Assembly: GCA_025738555.1 (NCBI GenBank)
Contig: JAOVFP010000002.1
Span: 1,364,001-1,428,000 of the forward strand
Source: Cyathus striatus
Taxonomy: Eukaryota > Basidiomycota > Agaricomycetes > Agaricales > Nidulariaceae
Direction: 5' to 3'
Length of the DNA: 64,000 nt
The number at the start of each line of letters is the position of its first letter. The stretch's first letter is position 1. The notes beneath the pieces are model-generated. The model was not told where the DNA came from. It worked only from the letters and a program-made list of their open reading frames with translations, and made no database searches. The translations under genes were made by a program, and so were the position numbers. This document shows positions 23,155 through 35,450 of this stretch, piece by piece.

Positions 23155-25958
23155 GGGCTGCTAACTTTTCGAGTTCCTGTCGAGTTTTTCGAGTTACAGT
23201 CGAGTCTCACCTAAGTTATAGTCGAGTTCCATTTTTGAGCTCGCTTAACTTTTTCGAGTCAAAGTTAAGTTACCTTGAGTGGCTTTTTCATATTTCGAGT
23301 GGACTTAAGTTCCTCACTTTTTTTTTTTTGGAAAAGTCGAGTTCCCTCGAGTTAACTTAAGTTCACCACTTATTATTTTTTTGAGTGAAAGTCAAGTTCC
23401 TTTGAGTCAAGTTAAGTTACTCACTTGTATTTTTTGAGTGAAAGTCAAGTTCCCTTAAGTCAAGTAGGGGATGCTAAAATTTCGAGTTCCTGTTAATTTT
23501 TTCGAGTTAAAGTTAAGTTTTTTTTCATGAAAGTTGAGTTCCCTCGAGTTATATTAAGTTCCAATCAGGCGAAAGTCGAGTTCCCTCAAGTTATATTAAG
23601 TTCCAATCAGGTGTAATTCGAGTTCCGAATATTCTAATTTCAAAAGTTCAAGTGTACAGTAAGTGTACACTAATTGTTCCCATACCCCCGCCCGATGTTT
23701 TCTACAGCTCTGCTCAACAATTCCCACGCACTCTGCCCGCCTTTATTTACACACCTTTGCACGTGTGTTGTACTATTCATCACTTACAAAGTTACATCAA
23801 CACAAATATTCGTCACTGCGACGTCAACATGCGAACACATCGTGGGACTGTTGATGGGCACTCTTCCTAGTCATCATCTTTAACAGTGAGCAAGTCTTTT
23901 CTTAAATTGTTAGCTCAGTTCTTGCTCTTTTTCTTTCAATCTTTTTGCATCACTTAATGTAAGTTGTTATACACATAGTAGACCATATTATATTAAGTAA
24001 TAATGTAAATAAACTTATAAAAAATGCGAGTTACATTTTTATGTAATCCTTTATAATAATATGTTCCATGCTTTGTACAGTAGATTATGTGATTTGTTGG
24101 AAAAGTGTATTAATTGTGTGGGAAAGTAAGAGTGGAGGCATGGGAAACTATGAGCAGGAGGGCGGGAGATAATGAACAGAGGTCGGAATGATAAGCGAAA
24201 GCGTGGGAAAATTTGAGCGGGGATGCGGACAGCAGTGAACAATAGAAGCGGAGGTGTGGGAAGTAGAAGCAGAAAGTAATGAGCACCAGAAGTGAAAAGC
24301 GGAGGCGTGGGAAAATATGAGCGGGAGGGCGGGAAAGTGAAAGGAGGTCGGAATGATCAGCAAAAGCGTGGGAAATGTTGAGGGGGGATGCAGATAGCAG
24401 TGAACAGCAGAAGCGGAGGCGTGAGAAATAGAAGTGGACAGCAGTGAGCATCAGAAGTGAAAAGCGGAGGCGTGGGAACTTATGAGCGGGAGGGCGGGAA
24501 TGATGAAATGTGCGGAAAATTGTGAGCAGATTAGAGGAGAAGCGAAGGCGTGGGAAATCATGAGTGGGAGGGCGAGATAGTATGAGTAGAGATCAGAATG
24601 ATCGCGGAAGCGTGGGAAATTATGAGCGGAGGTGCGGCGACAATGAGCAGAGCGTGGTAATCAGTGAGCATGAAAGTATATAGGCGCGATATGTTAAGCG
24701 GAAGCGTGGGAAATTATGAGCGGAGGTGCGGGCAACAATGAGAATGTACAATTAATAGGAAATGAATAAACATTAAATTATAAGCGTGGGAAACAGCGAG
24801 CGGGGGGGCGGGAAACAACACAAACTACTGTATAATTATTGTAAGGTATTCATTATACAACTTGCTTATTTTTCGAGTAAAAGTTAAGTTCCCTTGAGTA
24901 AAGTTAAGTTTCTCGCTTATTTTTTTGAGTGAAAGTTAAGTTCCATCGAGTCGAGTTGAGTTCCTCGCTTATTTTTTTTCGAGTAAAAGTTAAGTTCCAT
25001 CGAGTTCCTCGCTTAAGCTAAATTCGAGTGTCAGTCGAGTTACCATCGAGTTACCTTCGAGTGGTAAATGACAACTCAACTCCACTCGAATTTGAGTCGA
25101 GTTCCATTTGAGTTCCAGTTGAGTTCCAGTTAAGTTCCTACTTTAAGTTCCTCAAATTCCATTACAAAAAACCCATACTTTATTATCATGCTCATTGTTG
25201 TCGTGATCCCTTAGCTCGTTGTTTCCCACGCCCAGCCCCTGCCGCCAAGGATGTGTAAAAATAGCGCCATCACATCATCCATCAAATTCCCGATAACTCC
25301 ACTTGCTTCTGATGCATTGATGGTGATCGCGTCGCACTTCCATCATCATGCTCAACAATGAGCACATATTTTGTGTATTCTTCTCTCTGTTTTTGGATTC
25401 TTCCTGTGATTTATTTTTTACAATATGAAGTTAGTTATTTTGTATGTAATATAACATCTTGGTTGCATTAACATGGTGTACTGTACTTACAGAAAATATA
25501 ACATGAATAATAATAATTTCAGCTTTTCATACTATTTCATGGGTAATTTAGCTGTATTGTCGATGTATTTAATATACATTTGTATTCACAAAAAAATTGG
25601 GAGGAATAGCCCATGAACTCGACTAGAAATGAAAAAAAATGGGTGCTCATTGTTTATGACGATGACGAGGCACATGAATGCGATCAAACGCGCCGCGGAA
25701 AACAACGTGCGGCACTCATTGATTAATTTGATGGAGGCAGAGGCATCAGATCAAATTAATGATCGACATTCAGGGGCGTGGGAAATAATGAGCGCGGAGG
25801 CGAACATTAATCTAGCAATCCATAGCAGTATTGGAATCTCTGTCATATACCATACAATTTATATTTTTCGAGTTACAGGTAAGTTCCAAAGTCGAGTTCC
25901 AGTCGAGTTCCAGCCGAGTTCCATTCGAGTTACCGGGAACTCGAAAAGTTGACGGCCC
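23155..25958. mobile_element. Non-autonomous TIR element, 2.8 kb, 21-bp target duplication
   Basis: A 23-bp TIR, GGGCYGYYAACTTTTCGAGT(TCC), sits at 23155-23177 and, inverted, at 25936-25958. The flanks 23134-23154 and 25959-25979 are the same 21 bases (ATTAGAAGAAAGG...TATAC). Related unoccupied sites exist at 4787 and 46096, where one copy of the equivalent sequence (GTAGGAGAAAGGATAGAA) is present. Subterminal arrays of TCGAGTTCC and AAGTTAAGTTCC words fill 23165-23640 and 24860-25170. No transposase frame is seen. The TSD is much longer than usual for DNA transposons. Confidence 0.85.
24130..24830. repeat. GCGTGGGAAA minisatellite inside the 2.8 kb element
   Basis: GGAGGCGTGGGAAAATATGA-like units followed by GCGGGAGGGCGGGAA recur near 24132, 24301 and 24466 (about a 168-bp higher-order period), with shorter variants to 24830. 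Related words occur at 25778 and, inverted, at 25217. No frame is conserved across units. Confidence 0.75.
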
Positions 25959-25979
25959 ATTAGAAGAAAGGATATATAC

Positions 25980-28790
25980 GACAGGGCTGGAGGACGTACT
26001 CGAGGCGATCTGAGGACTTCCACTACCCCTCTACCTAGAACCATCCACATCCATAGTCCTTTGGAGATTGTTTGAAACATGCAACGTTCGCGACTCCGTC
26101 ATAAGAAGACTTAAGACGAGGGTAATATCTAGATTTGGTATATCTGATCATTACAGTGACCACTCCTGTTGGTATCCAGTTGTCAGGATGAACGGGAGGC
26201 GAAGAGAAGTAGGGGACGTACGGGGCTGTTGAGGGTTGTTGGACATAACAGGCACAATGGTGTGCGCATGTGGAGTGATTAGCTCTTTGCACTTCTCAAC
26301 CGATGAGGTGAGCTGTCTTCAGTGATTCGTGAGTGTGGTTCGTAACGCGCGGTGGCTTGCATTGAACGTTCTTAAGGCAATACTTATCGAGCCCGTGCCG
26401 GGCCGGACACATGTTTGCCTACAGCCCATGTCGTAAACAAAAACGTAATGTGCCGTGGCCCAGCGTCGCCCAGGCCCTGACCTTATTGCACCTGCGTCCT
26501 TCTTTCCAAGCCCTACACACCTTAGCTAGGTCTACTCTTTCACTTGATATCTTGCCTAGTCTTCGTTCAAGCATCAAATACATTGCTTTCAATAGGACAC
26601 TACCATCCCCTCAAACTAAAGCCGGAATGGCGACGACAGCTTGCCGTGGCGGCGTGGCCTACACCAACGATCATTGTATCTATCATAGAGTGGGTGAGTC
26701 ACTGTTGTCCTTCTCTAACTGGTGTTGGGTGATGTTCTGATGAAAATCATCATCTAGAAATTCTACATGACATTCGTTGAAAACCCCCTAGCTACACGGC
26801 GTGTCATGACATATGCTGGAAGTACTCACTGCCTGAGGGGCTAGGAATATGGATCCTTTTCAGAGGAAGGATGACGAAAGGCTCTCAAACCAACTCAAGT
26901 ACGTCCTTGGGCTCTCCTTCTCTACGTACTCTTCTCTTAACCGTTCATATTGCCAGTTCGCTGTGCCGCATCTCCTTCCCCGGCACCTCCCTCGAAACGC
27001 TCTCCTATTGCGTAAACACCGCCTACGCCGTGCAACACCACTCCCCTGTCCTCGCCTACAGCCAGGACACCTCCCTCTCAATTTTACATATGTCAACTAC
27101 TCGGCGTATTGGTCACACTGGGATCACTCAAGCGCATCTGGTGAACCCTCATGGTGCTTACGCGCTCCAATTTCCAGGATTTATTGGGCGCTCACTTTGA
27201 GGTTACCCTATACATCCGGTACCGTCAATCTGGTACTTTGGTTCAGCTGTGGGAATTTTGGGAGCGGGAACGGGACGATGGGTGAGGAGGAATTGAGAGC
27301 AACGGAGCGTTTCTTGTACGCTCCTGGAAGGTAGAGGTTCAATGAAGTCTTATGGTGTCTACAGTGCGGATGAAGTTCAGTGCCAGGATGTGCATGTGGG
27401 ACAGGGTTATATAAATGGCGATTCAAGTAGATGAGGGGAGCCAGGACCAGTGAGCGGGGGGGTCTCGTGCTGGCTCAATCTTTTCTTCAATTCCCTGGAG
27501 GGAATTTTCACTGGGCCTGAGCTGTCCGTCTTTGCGGTTCGAGTATACTTAGTGCTTGGAGTCCGCAGCACGCTTGTTTGCCATTACAACGGAGGCAAAA
27601 GACTGTTTAGCTGGTCTCTCGCATTTGGATTAACGCCCGCTGGCGTTTTGGGAAATGGAGAGGGATGTAATCCGGAGGGATTGGGATTGGGATGGCTGGG
27701 GGGAGGGGGGAAATTTGTTGGGCTACGGAGTGTGTCATGTACGAAGAAGGTAAGCTACGCTCTTTTGTTTCGATTGTGTTGGATAAGCTGACGATGTCGT
27801 TGGTTAGTCTGATGCTGAGTCCTTTTAATAGTGTGGGCACTGGGCCGAGGGGAAGGGCCGAGGATGGGAGCAAAGCTCTTGCTGTAGATGAGAAAGGTCG
27901 TAGGAGACATAATCAGAATGATCAGGATGGATACGTTTTCGGGGCAACGGTGTGTACCGAATTCGCCTAGTCAGTCGCTTGTTGTGTGGTAGAGGAAGCT
28001 GACGGTTATACTTCTTTCATAGTCCTTATATATTGATCAACTAGGTGCTATATTGCATTAGCGCTTGCACTCGATTGGATCGGTGTGGGTGAATTTCCAA
28101 AGTTGCGGGCTGCTCGAGGTCTCTTCGACCGGTTGTCCATTTCCTAGCATTGTGCTAGACCCCGCAGGCTCACATGTCCTCTATACGATCTCTCGCGCTA
28201 CTCAGTTACTCTCCGTTCTACTCGCTGGCGTCGATGGATCTCTATTACTTTCTCCCACTTCATATGATGCTTAAACTTACAACAAATTCTCTGCTACTCG
28301 AACCAAATTGTCCTTCGCGTCGCTGGCTTCACCCAGGTTGTACATCATGTACACCCTGTGTATACAGATTTCAATGATCTTAACACGCCCTCGTGTTCTC
28401 TCTTCATTCCCTGCATATCGACGTAGTGTGGTGCGCTAGTCCGTGCTTAGAAATGACGTTCGGTTCTATATAGCAAAGCACTTTATCGCAAAGTAACTTA
28501 TCGTACCAATAGTCCAGTGGCATCGCGGAATTCGTTATCCCACAAGCATCCTCACCCCGCTGGTTCCCTTGACTATCGGCTATTGAGCCCTGGCCACTGA
28601 GTGGACTATTAATCGGTTACCTTTACTCACATAAGTATTATCGATCGGTGTTCGAGTCAATTGACCTCGGGCTTCACTGGGTGGGACAGCCATGAGAGGA
28701 TGTTGTGAGTAGTGATGAAGATAAGGAGGATGGATGCACTTAGGCAGCATTCGGAGCAGTCTTGATGGAGAATAGTCCAGCCAACCTACT
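25980..28790. other. Decayed repeats; no supported gene
   Basis: 25980-26080 continues R1. 26391-26445 carries the recurrent GCCGGGCCGGACACATGTTT / GCCTACAGCCCATGTCGTAA motif. 27590-27830 resembles the R1 minus-strand copies near 36180-36450 (shared GTTGGGCTAC and GAGG-ACG parts). The longest frame, 26849-27334, has no splice or paralogue support and a repeat-like composition, so it is not called. Confidence 0.45.
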
Positions 28791-28794
28791 AGTA

Positions 28795-30640
28795 TAGGCC
28801 GTGTAATGGCCTCCATTTCATATTCTCATGGCAAATGTAAATAGTGTATGCAGAAGAACTTCGCTCTCGATCATAAAAGGCTGGACGTTGAGCAATCCGA
28901 CGTGGAGGATAGACCGTGAAAAAATTCGATATAACATCAGAGCGCATAGAGAAGCATTATATGCATAGACGTCTAGTAGTAATAAGCACGGTGCGTGGAA
29001 TAGAGCTGGGTCGCAGCATATGACAGCGAAGCTTAAAAGTGTTGAATTACATCGTACCGAGAGCTAGAGGGCGTATCGAGGTTATCAGAGCCTCCATGTT
29101 GCGCGTATGGCATAAAGACAGGTGTATCATGTTGCATGAAGACGGCACCTCGACGGTATGAAAGCAAGCGCGTCGACCTAGAACGATATAAGTATATGCG
29201 AGATGCGAGGCTGTATGGAATAGGAATGCTCAACGAAGCTAGTTTGTCTACAGCGATAACCAAATCAAACAATGTCTATGTAGACTTGAGATAGCAAACC
29301 TGTTAGAACTCAGCTTCTACCAACATAGGCCAACGACATTTCACATACCTTCTTCCTCTTACACTACCCCGAATGACGCCTAGCAAGGCACACATCCCAA
29401 TCTTCCCCATACCATCCCCTCATCGCCATTCAGAGTCGTTCTTAGGTTGCCGCTCGACAACTCAGGAGCTTTATACCTCATATACCCCCTTCTTCGCCAT
29501 CTTACACGTCTACACCACTATCGACTCGGTGAGACGCATCGGTACTATCAAATCCTCCAAATCAGATCTAGAGACGAACGAACAGCCTCATCAGCTCATC
29601 CGCAAAAAGCAACGGAATGAACGCGTACCCTCTTCCTCCCAGTCTGCCACGTAACAGGTGTAGGTACACTCCATACCCAGATGAATTTATCCACCTCACT
29701 CTCATCATGCTTACCCTCTATGCCCCCCTCCCCGTACCCGAAGAGTAGCAGCTGAACCCAAGTACGAGATCGCGAAAGTTGCGCCTAGGAAGCCGCCTTT
29801 GGCTACTGCTGCAGCGGAAAACAAGTTACAACTACGCTATGCTCTCCAAGCCAACAACTGTGCTAGAATTGTGGTGATGGACAGAATGTTCGCATGTCAA
29901 GCGGGATCGCTGGTTCCGAATGATTTGAGGCAGTATCGACGTAAGCCCGAAGGAAGACTGAAAGGTTAAAGCGTCGAGGGGCTAGCAAATGAGCAGCCTC
30001 AGCGAGACCAATATGCCAAATAGAGTCTGGTTATGCTGAAGAAAGGAAAGGCCCGGGAAGCGGTACATGGGAGTGTTCTGACGGAAGTACTAAGAGGAAG
30101 AGGCAGCGTGAGGATGAGACGCGGAGGACTGGATTGAGTGAAGGGTTTAGCTTGAGGATGGTTCAATGACGTACTTTGGTGGATGATTTGAGGAGCTTTC
30201 ATCGATCCATCATTCAAATATTCATCCCGCAAGGACCACCACTGCTTCAAGATCTTCGGACAGAGAACCCTTCGAACAGGCGTTATGCTCGCTTTGGTTT
30301 GAGGAGAATTCCGATCTCCTGCGAGGGGCGGGTTTGACGATATCTTTTGGCGAGGGCAGGGAATCAAATTCAAACGTTGTTTCAAGGAGAGAGCTAGACG
30401 TCGACAGGTCATGAAGTCTGGACCAGACTCGAATCAGTCCACGACGCGCCACATTGTTGACAGTGTAGACTGATGGCAAACAATTATTTGGCACGGCACG
30501 GGATCGGCTCACCAAGTTGTCCCTGGGCCCTTGCCAACTTCGAGCCATCACAACCCCAGCTACCGTAATATTTAGTTGGGGCACCCCTTGGTGTCGCCTA
30601 CTATACATCCTCACCAATAACATACACACTTTTATCTTCT
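28795..30640. repeat. Dispersed repeat R2, copy 1
   Basis: The copy is collinear with 37583-39000: shared parts include GGCCGTGTAA, AAAAGGCTGGAC, GAGATGCGA-GCTGTATG, AATGCTCAACGAAGC, AGGCCAACGACAT and GGTACTATCAAATC. A 3' fragment is at 61301-61480. Frames that look open over 30-45 codons are interrupted differently in each copy. No recognisable protein. The 110-bp motif lies inverted at 30440-30560. Confidence 0.65.
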
Positions 30641-30769
30641 CTCAGTTCATCGCTAGATTCGCTACTCACGACGCTGAATCGTGCTAGGTCTCCTTAGCCT
30701 CCTTTCAACTTGTACTAAACTGTTCATATCGCTGGATCTGTTACGCAGCGTCGCTAATTGTGCTTCCTT

Positions 30770-31676
30770 GGTGGGGTACAGCCTCTGATAGTCTCAATGC
30801 ACTATTGTCACTGTTCTCCCTCCCCCCCCTCTCTATTCTCTGCTTATCGACCTTCTCGCGGTGTGATTGTCCTGGCTAAAATCTCCAATAATCTAGCCTT
30901 ATACATAGCATAACATAGCAAATGGAACTCATATACGCAGCCTCTGTACCGCAATATTCAATAATGTAGAACTTTTGAGATGAGTATTTTGAACTGGTGT
31001 TCTATTAGGAATGCGTGCTGAGCGCTAGGACATGTTCTTCTCTTGTGCTGAAACTTTCCGATATCGGATTTCAGCGGAATCATCACTGCTATTGGGTGTC
31101 TGTTGCAATGTTCATGTTCCATCTGTCCACGATCTGTACTGCCGGCTATCTCTGTTATCTTAATTTTGGAATGTTATTTGAACGCTCTTCTATCATGTTC
31201 TTAATGCTAAGGAAGAAATCTCCGTCCAAGCACCTAGCGATATACTTAAGATGATCAGCACGAAAACCATCCGAATACTACTCCGACAAAAGTTCAAGGT
31301 TTTCGAACTCGGAACCAGTATAACGCTAGCTTCAGTGGTAACTAGGTCTTATTACAGACCATTCAATCGGCTAGGAAGATATGTGAATTTTATAAGATTG
31401 CTGTGAAGTCAGGCTATGCCCCCTGTGTATCAAGATATTTATATATATATATATATACTTACACTTCTCACCGTAATAGGTAGTGGTGTGACTGTGCGTA
31501 TCAAGATGCTGAAGGTGAAGTGTCATCATATAATAGTACATGTACCAGTAACAACACAAACTCACCCCACCACCCTCCCACTTGCTTTCGTCTTGACAGT
31601 TCTGACCCAGTGTTGTGTGATCAACTCCAACGCCGCGTTCCCTACAACTGAATATTTGAAAACACACCTTGCCGAA
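30770..31676 (+). promoter_or_regulatory. Conserved 5' region of G3 (shared with G4 and G6)
   Basis: The region matches 40285-40841 (G4) and 55190-56051 (G6), starting at GCTCTGATAGT-TCAATG. A TATA-like AAGATATTTATATATA lies about 240 bp before the ATG in all three (31434, 40604, 55830). From there to the ATG the three copies keep one open frame and differ by gaps of 6 and 9 nt. It may therefore be promoter plus 5'UTR, or may encode an N-terminal extension with two hydrophobic stretches. G4 lacks about 330 bp of it between an AGATT microhomology. Confidence 0.5.
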
Positions 31677-34358
31677 ATGTTTTATAAAGCTAAGAACATC
31701 GTGATACAGAGTGGTGCAACGTTCATTGATATGGGTAAGCAATGTTGTAAGTTGACCTTATTTATGCATTTAAGTAAAATCTATTATTCACTACATTTAT
31801 CTTAGATGTCAAGAAGGTCTACTATCGAAGGTCTTCGCATGATAACTTCAACACATTTCATCAGGATAACTCTCAAAATCTATCGAACTGTGATGTAAGT
31901 TATGTATAATCCACTTTTGACTACACACATTCTTATCCCTTCGTACTTCAAGTATAAACAAATTAAAAAGGGGGATATTAACGTAATTGAATGCATCAAT
32001 GGGCCTGTACAGAAGGGAAACCTCTACAATGACTTCATAGTTGAAGTTTCAGGGGAGAACAAGAGGAAAATGGCACGGATCTATCATGGACGGCACGGCT
32101 ATACGGTGAGTTAATAAAATACCTTTTGATCTCAGATTACAATACTTATTTGATATTGAAGCAACTGAAGAAGGAGTTAGAAATGTTGTCTAAAATGTGG
32201 TAAGCAAATGATAGTCAAAGTTTCTGGAAACTGGATGGTTGACATCTAGAATATAAGGCCCCATCCCAGTATTCCTCAAGTGTTTGGAATATATAAATCA
32301 AACGATACAATTGGTTTGGTATTTCATGGCGATGGTACTAGAACTACGATTTCAGATGCTAGCTTGACATCTGACTATAATATAGGAACATATCAAAGAC
32401 GTTCAGAATATATGCAGTCTCTGCGGCCTTTGCAGCGTGCTGCCTTCTGTATCCAATATGTAAGTCCATAATTATAAGTATGAGAACCATCTGAGATAGT
32501 CATAACTAGGTGTCACATTATATTGTGAGCTAATCTTTACTCGCATTATTTTCAAGCTCATGGCAGTTATCTGCAGGATACCTTGGAATATTTATGCCAA
32601 CACATTCAATCACTTCGCACCCAGCTTACTAGAAATGAAAGTACTCCCATTGAAGAGCTAGGTTGGTCAAGGGATCAAGTAGAACTACCTGCTCATCAGG
32701 GTTTGTTAGACTTTTATGTTGATTCACATGGTACCCTTAAATCCGTTGTGTTGGTAAGCAGCTGTTATACACTACTGAATGTTTTTCTTACTGCACCATA
32801 GATTTATTATACTAGTTGCTCTTATTATTATCCCTTGGCGATCTGGAATGCACGGAGGCCGCCACCAAAACTTCCTAAGAGTTCATTTAAATTGATTCAG
32901 TCAATTCTCAGCCAGAATAGTATCATCATCTCACAACCTCATGTTAGTATGGCACAAGTGATATCTGAATTCCACCATGCATTTCTCTCGGTAATTCAGA
33001 CGCAATCTATATTTAGCAGCCAGAAAATTGAATGTTATCTTGGGCATCCTGTTATACTACATTGGCCCAATTTTCATTACATATCTGGTCATGTCGAGGC
33101 CATTCAACGAAAATTTGACAGCAGCCCACGGCTCTACTCTGTCAACTTATTTTACATGGAAACATCACGTGTAAATCAGCTTACATGGTAAGGACAAGAC
33201 ATTAGGTATTCACCCATTTCTAACTAGCTATCCTACTAGCTTCAAGTTAATACCCAGTGCTGTAGCCACAGCGAACTTCAAAAATGCAGATCACTACGAG
33301 AATATATCAATTAGAGGAAATTTCCATATCTCCGAAGACACTTATCATAATTGGCCTTACGAAGCATCACAAATACTAGAAAACCATGCATTTATTTGTG
33401 ATATAAATGGTAGTAAAAAATTAGGTATAGGTAATAAGTTATTTGATATATATATTCAACAAACATTTCTGAAGCTCTGAGCTATTGTCCTACAGTATCC
33501 AGTGTGGAAATTTACATTGGAATTACTATATTTTTTTCTGCAATCATGCGCTACATGGAAAGCAATAAAGATGCAGAATTTTATTTATTTATTTCTGACC
33601 CAGGGATTGACCCTGTAGATGGACGGGTTTTGGAGCCACATATCTTTTGGTCGTTGGAAAGCTCAGGAGCCAAGCCGCTAACAGAATTTTCTGCTGCTTT
33701 GATAGGGCTCTCTACTTGTGCAAATGTAACCATGATACCAGTGGTAGACTACTGGGATAATTTTTACTATGTGGCCCTCCATGATCTTTACAAAATGTGT
33801 GGGTTAACGACATCTGATGTCTCGAGACACATTGGACAATCTGAACTTAAATCCAGTAAACAAGGTATTTGAATCAATTATTTCTTCATGCTCATATCAA
33901 AATTTACAACCAAATGTACTAGCACAACAAAAAAATCATTTTCTTACATAGAAGATAAAGGCATAGAATATTTTAAAACAGGCCACGAAAATATGAAACA
34001 TAGAGAACGGCCGCTCTACCCCTTTATTGGAGAACGGACTAGTTCTTCTATAGAGAGTATCGTGAAAATTTTACGGGATGAGGAAAGATACTGCCTTCGT
34101 GGAATGTTACCAAACATTTCATCCCTGTCTTGGATTGGAATTACAACATTGGAAGATGGATTTTCAGTACTAGGAACAGTATATGACACAAGAGAGCGAA
34201 GAAGCTGTTGCAACAAAATTTATGAAGCAGGATTATCTCACGGTGCTGACAAGGACGAATGGGAAGAGATTTCATATGCGGACATCGATGGTGGTGGCTC
34301 GGATACTGGTCATTTCAAAGAACTGTCTGAGAGCTCTGTTGCTTCATTTGATAACTAA
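31677..34358 (+). CDS. G3: kinase-like family gene with one frameshift
   Basis: Exons run 31677-31734, 31806-31894, 31953-32105, 32162-32199, 32258-32459, 32577-32753, 32802-33187, 33240-33430, 33496-33864 and 33923-34358. Nine exons keep the family phases. The last is one nucleotide short: after the acceptor CTAG at 33922, an A-run at about 33929-33935 has one A fewer than G6, which puts CATTTTCTTACATAG out of frame. Beyond it the normal frame (SLSWIGITTLEDGF) is fully open to a stop at 34356-34358. It is either a very young pseudogene or a homopolymer sequencing error. Domain layout is as in G2. Confidence 0.82.
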
Positions 34359-35450
34359 ATTTTGCTTAGTACCTTCTTAGTACTTACTGAACTTCAGTGT
34401 AACCTACATTTTCTTCTATATTTTACATTTCGATTTCTTTGTTATTTATGCAGTTCTGGATCGAGGAATTTAACTGTCCAGCAGAGAGCGAGTACTATGC
34501 CAAGTATTGGATATGCACGTGTGCAGTGTGATACGTGATGGATGTTCCGAGATCACTAAAAACCAACTACCGACTTCTTTAAACCCATCACAATTCAAGA
34601 CTTCCGCGTGTCTCTGATTCCCTTTTTCTATAGTACATACTCTTCCTATGCGCCTTCCTTCTGACTCCCGGAGTCCCACAACGTTGGTACGCTTCACTTG
34701 TCCCTTCCCTTCCCTTCAGACTACTTATCTTGTCTGCTCAGAACCGTGGACAGTGTATCACGAATATTTAGTGGGTACCATAAGAAGTTTTGGATCATCA
34801 TTAGTTGTAGGTGACGAGCTTGCACGTTACTAATATGTAAGGCGAAGCAACAGTGTAGAGTCCGCGTCGGGCCGCCTGCCGGACACATATTCCCACTAAC
34901 TTTAGTTAGTAGGGTTAAGTATGGGGTCGAGTTCGAAAACTTTTTGGCAGTAATATTGGATGCCGATGCTCAGAAGGGTCGACCACGTTTCCTCGGCATT
35001 CTCCTTGCTGCAGCTTTGTTCGTCCCATTCAGGTGACTTCTGCATACTTATCTTCGAATTTCAATGCACGGAAGTATTTCAGTCAATGGTGGAATGGTGC
35101 TGTAGTGATTAAGTATGTCGAACTTCTCCTTATTCTACCATCACATTTCTACGTTTAATTTCAATTAGTTTAGGTGTTTTATATTAGAGCCTGAGTTCGT
35201 CCAGTAGTTAGTGGGCTCTGTCGGCGATAGCCGGCTATAGGTATTATTTGCCAACAGCCGATGTTGTAAGCAAAGTTGTGCGTCCATCGTCGCGTGATGC
35301 AGTATCAGCTTGTCGTCCACGTCGAACCAGCTCTTCGTCAAGCGCTCTCATTTCAGAATGCATCCTAGGAACTTGATGTGACACGCGTGCCAAGAATACT
35401 CAAGAGACACTTACCATGTTACCATACCAGCGGATAGGTGACCTAAGTAT
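34359..35450. other. Conserved 3' flank of G3 (shared with G4 and G6)
   Basis: It matches 43482-44230 and 58745-59560: shared TAGTACTTACTGAACTTCAG, TATTTATGCAGTTCT, GACTTC-TTAAACCCATCAC and CTCAGAACCGTGGACA. It ends with the recurrent motif at 35246-35285. This flank shows that G3, G4 and G6 were copied as units much larger than the gene. No gene seen. Confidence 0.65.

Noticed and set aside
26849..27334. A 161-codon plus-strand frame
   Set aside because: Arg/Pro/Ser/Leu-rich composition, competing frames on the other strands of similar length, no paralogue and no splice pattern support it; it lies in decayed repeat sequence.
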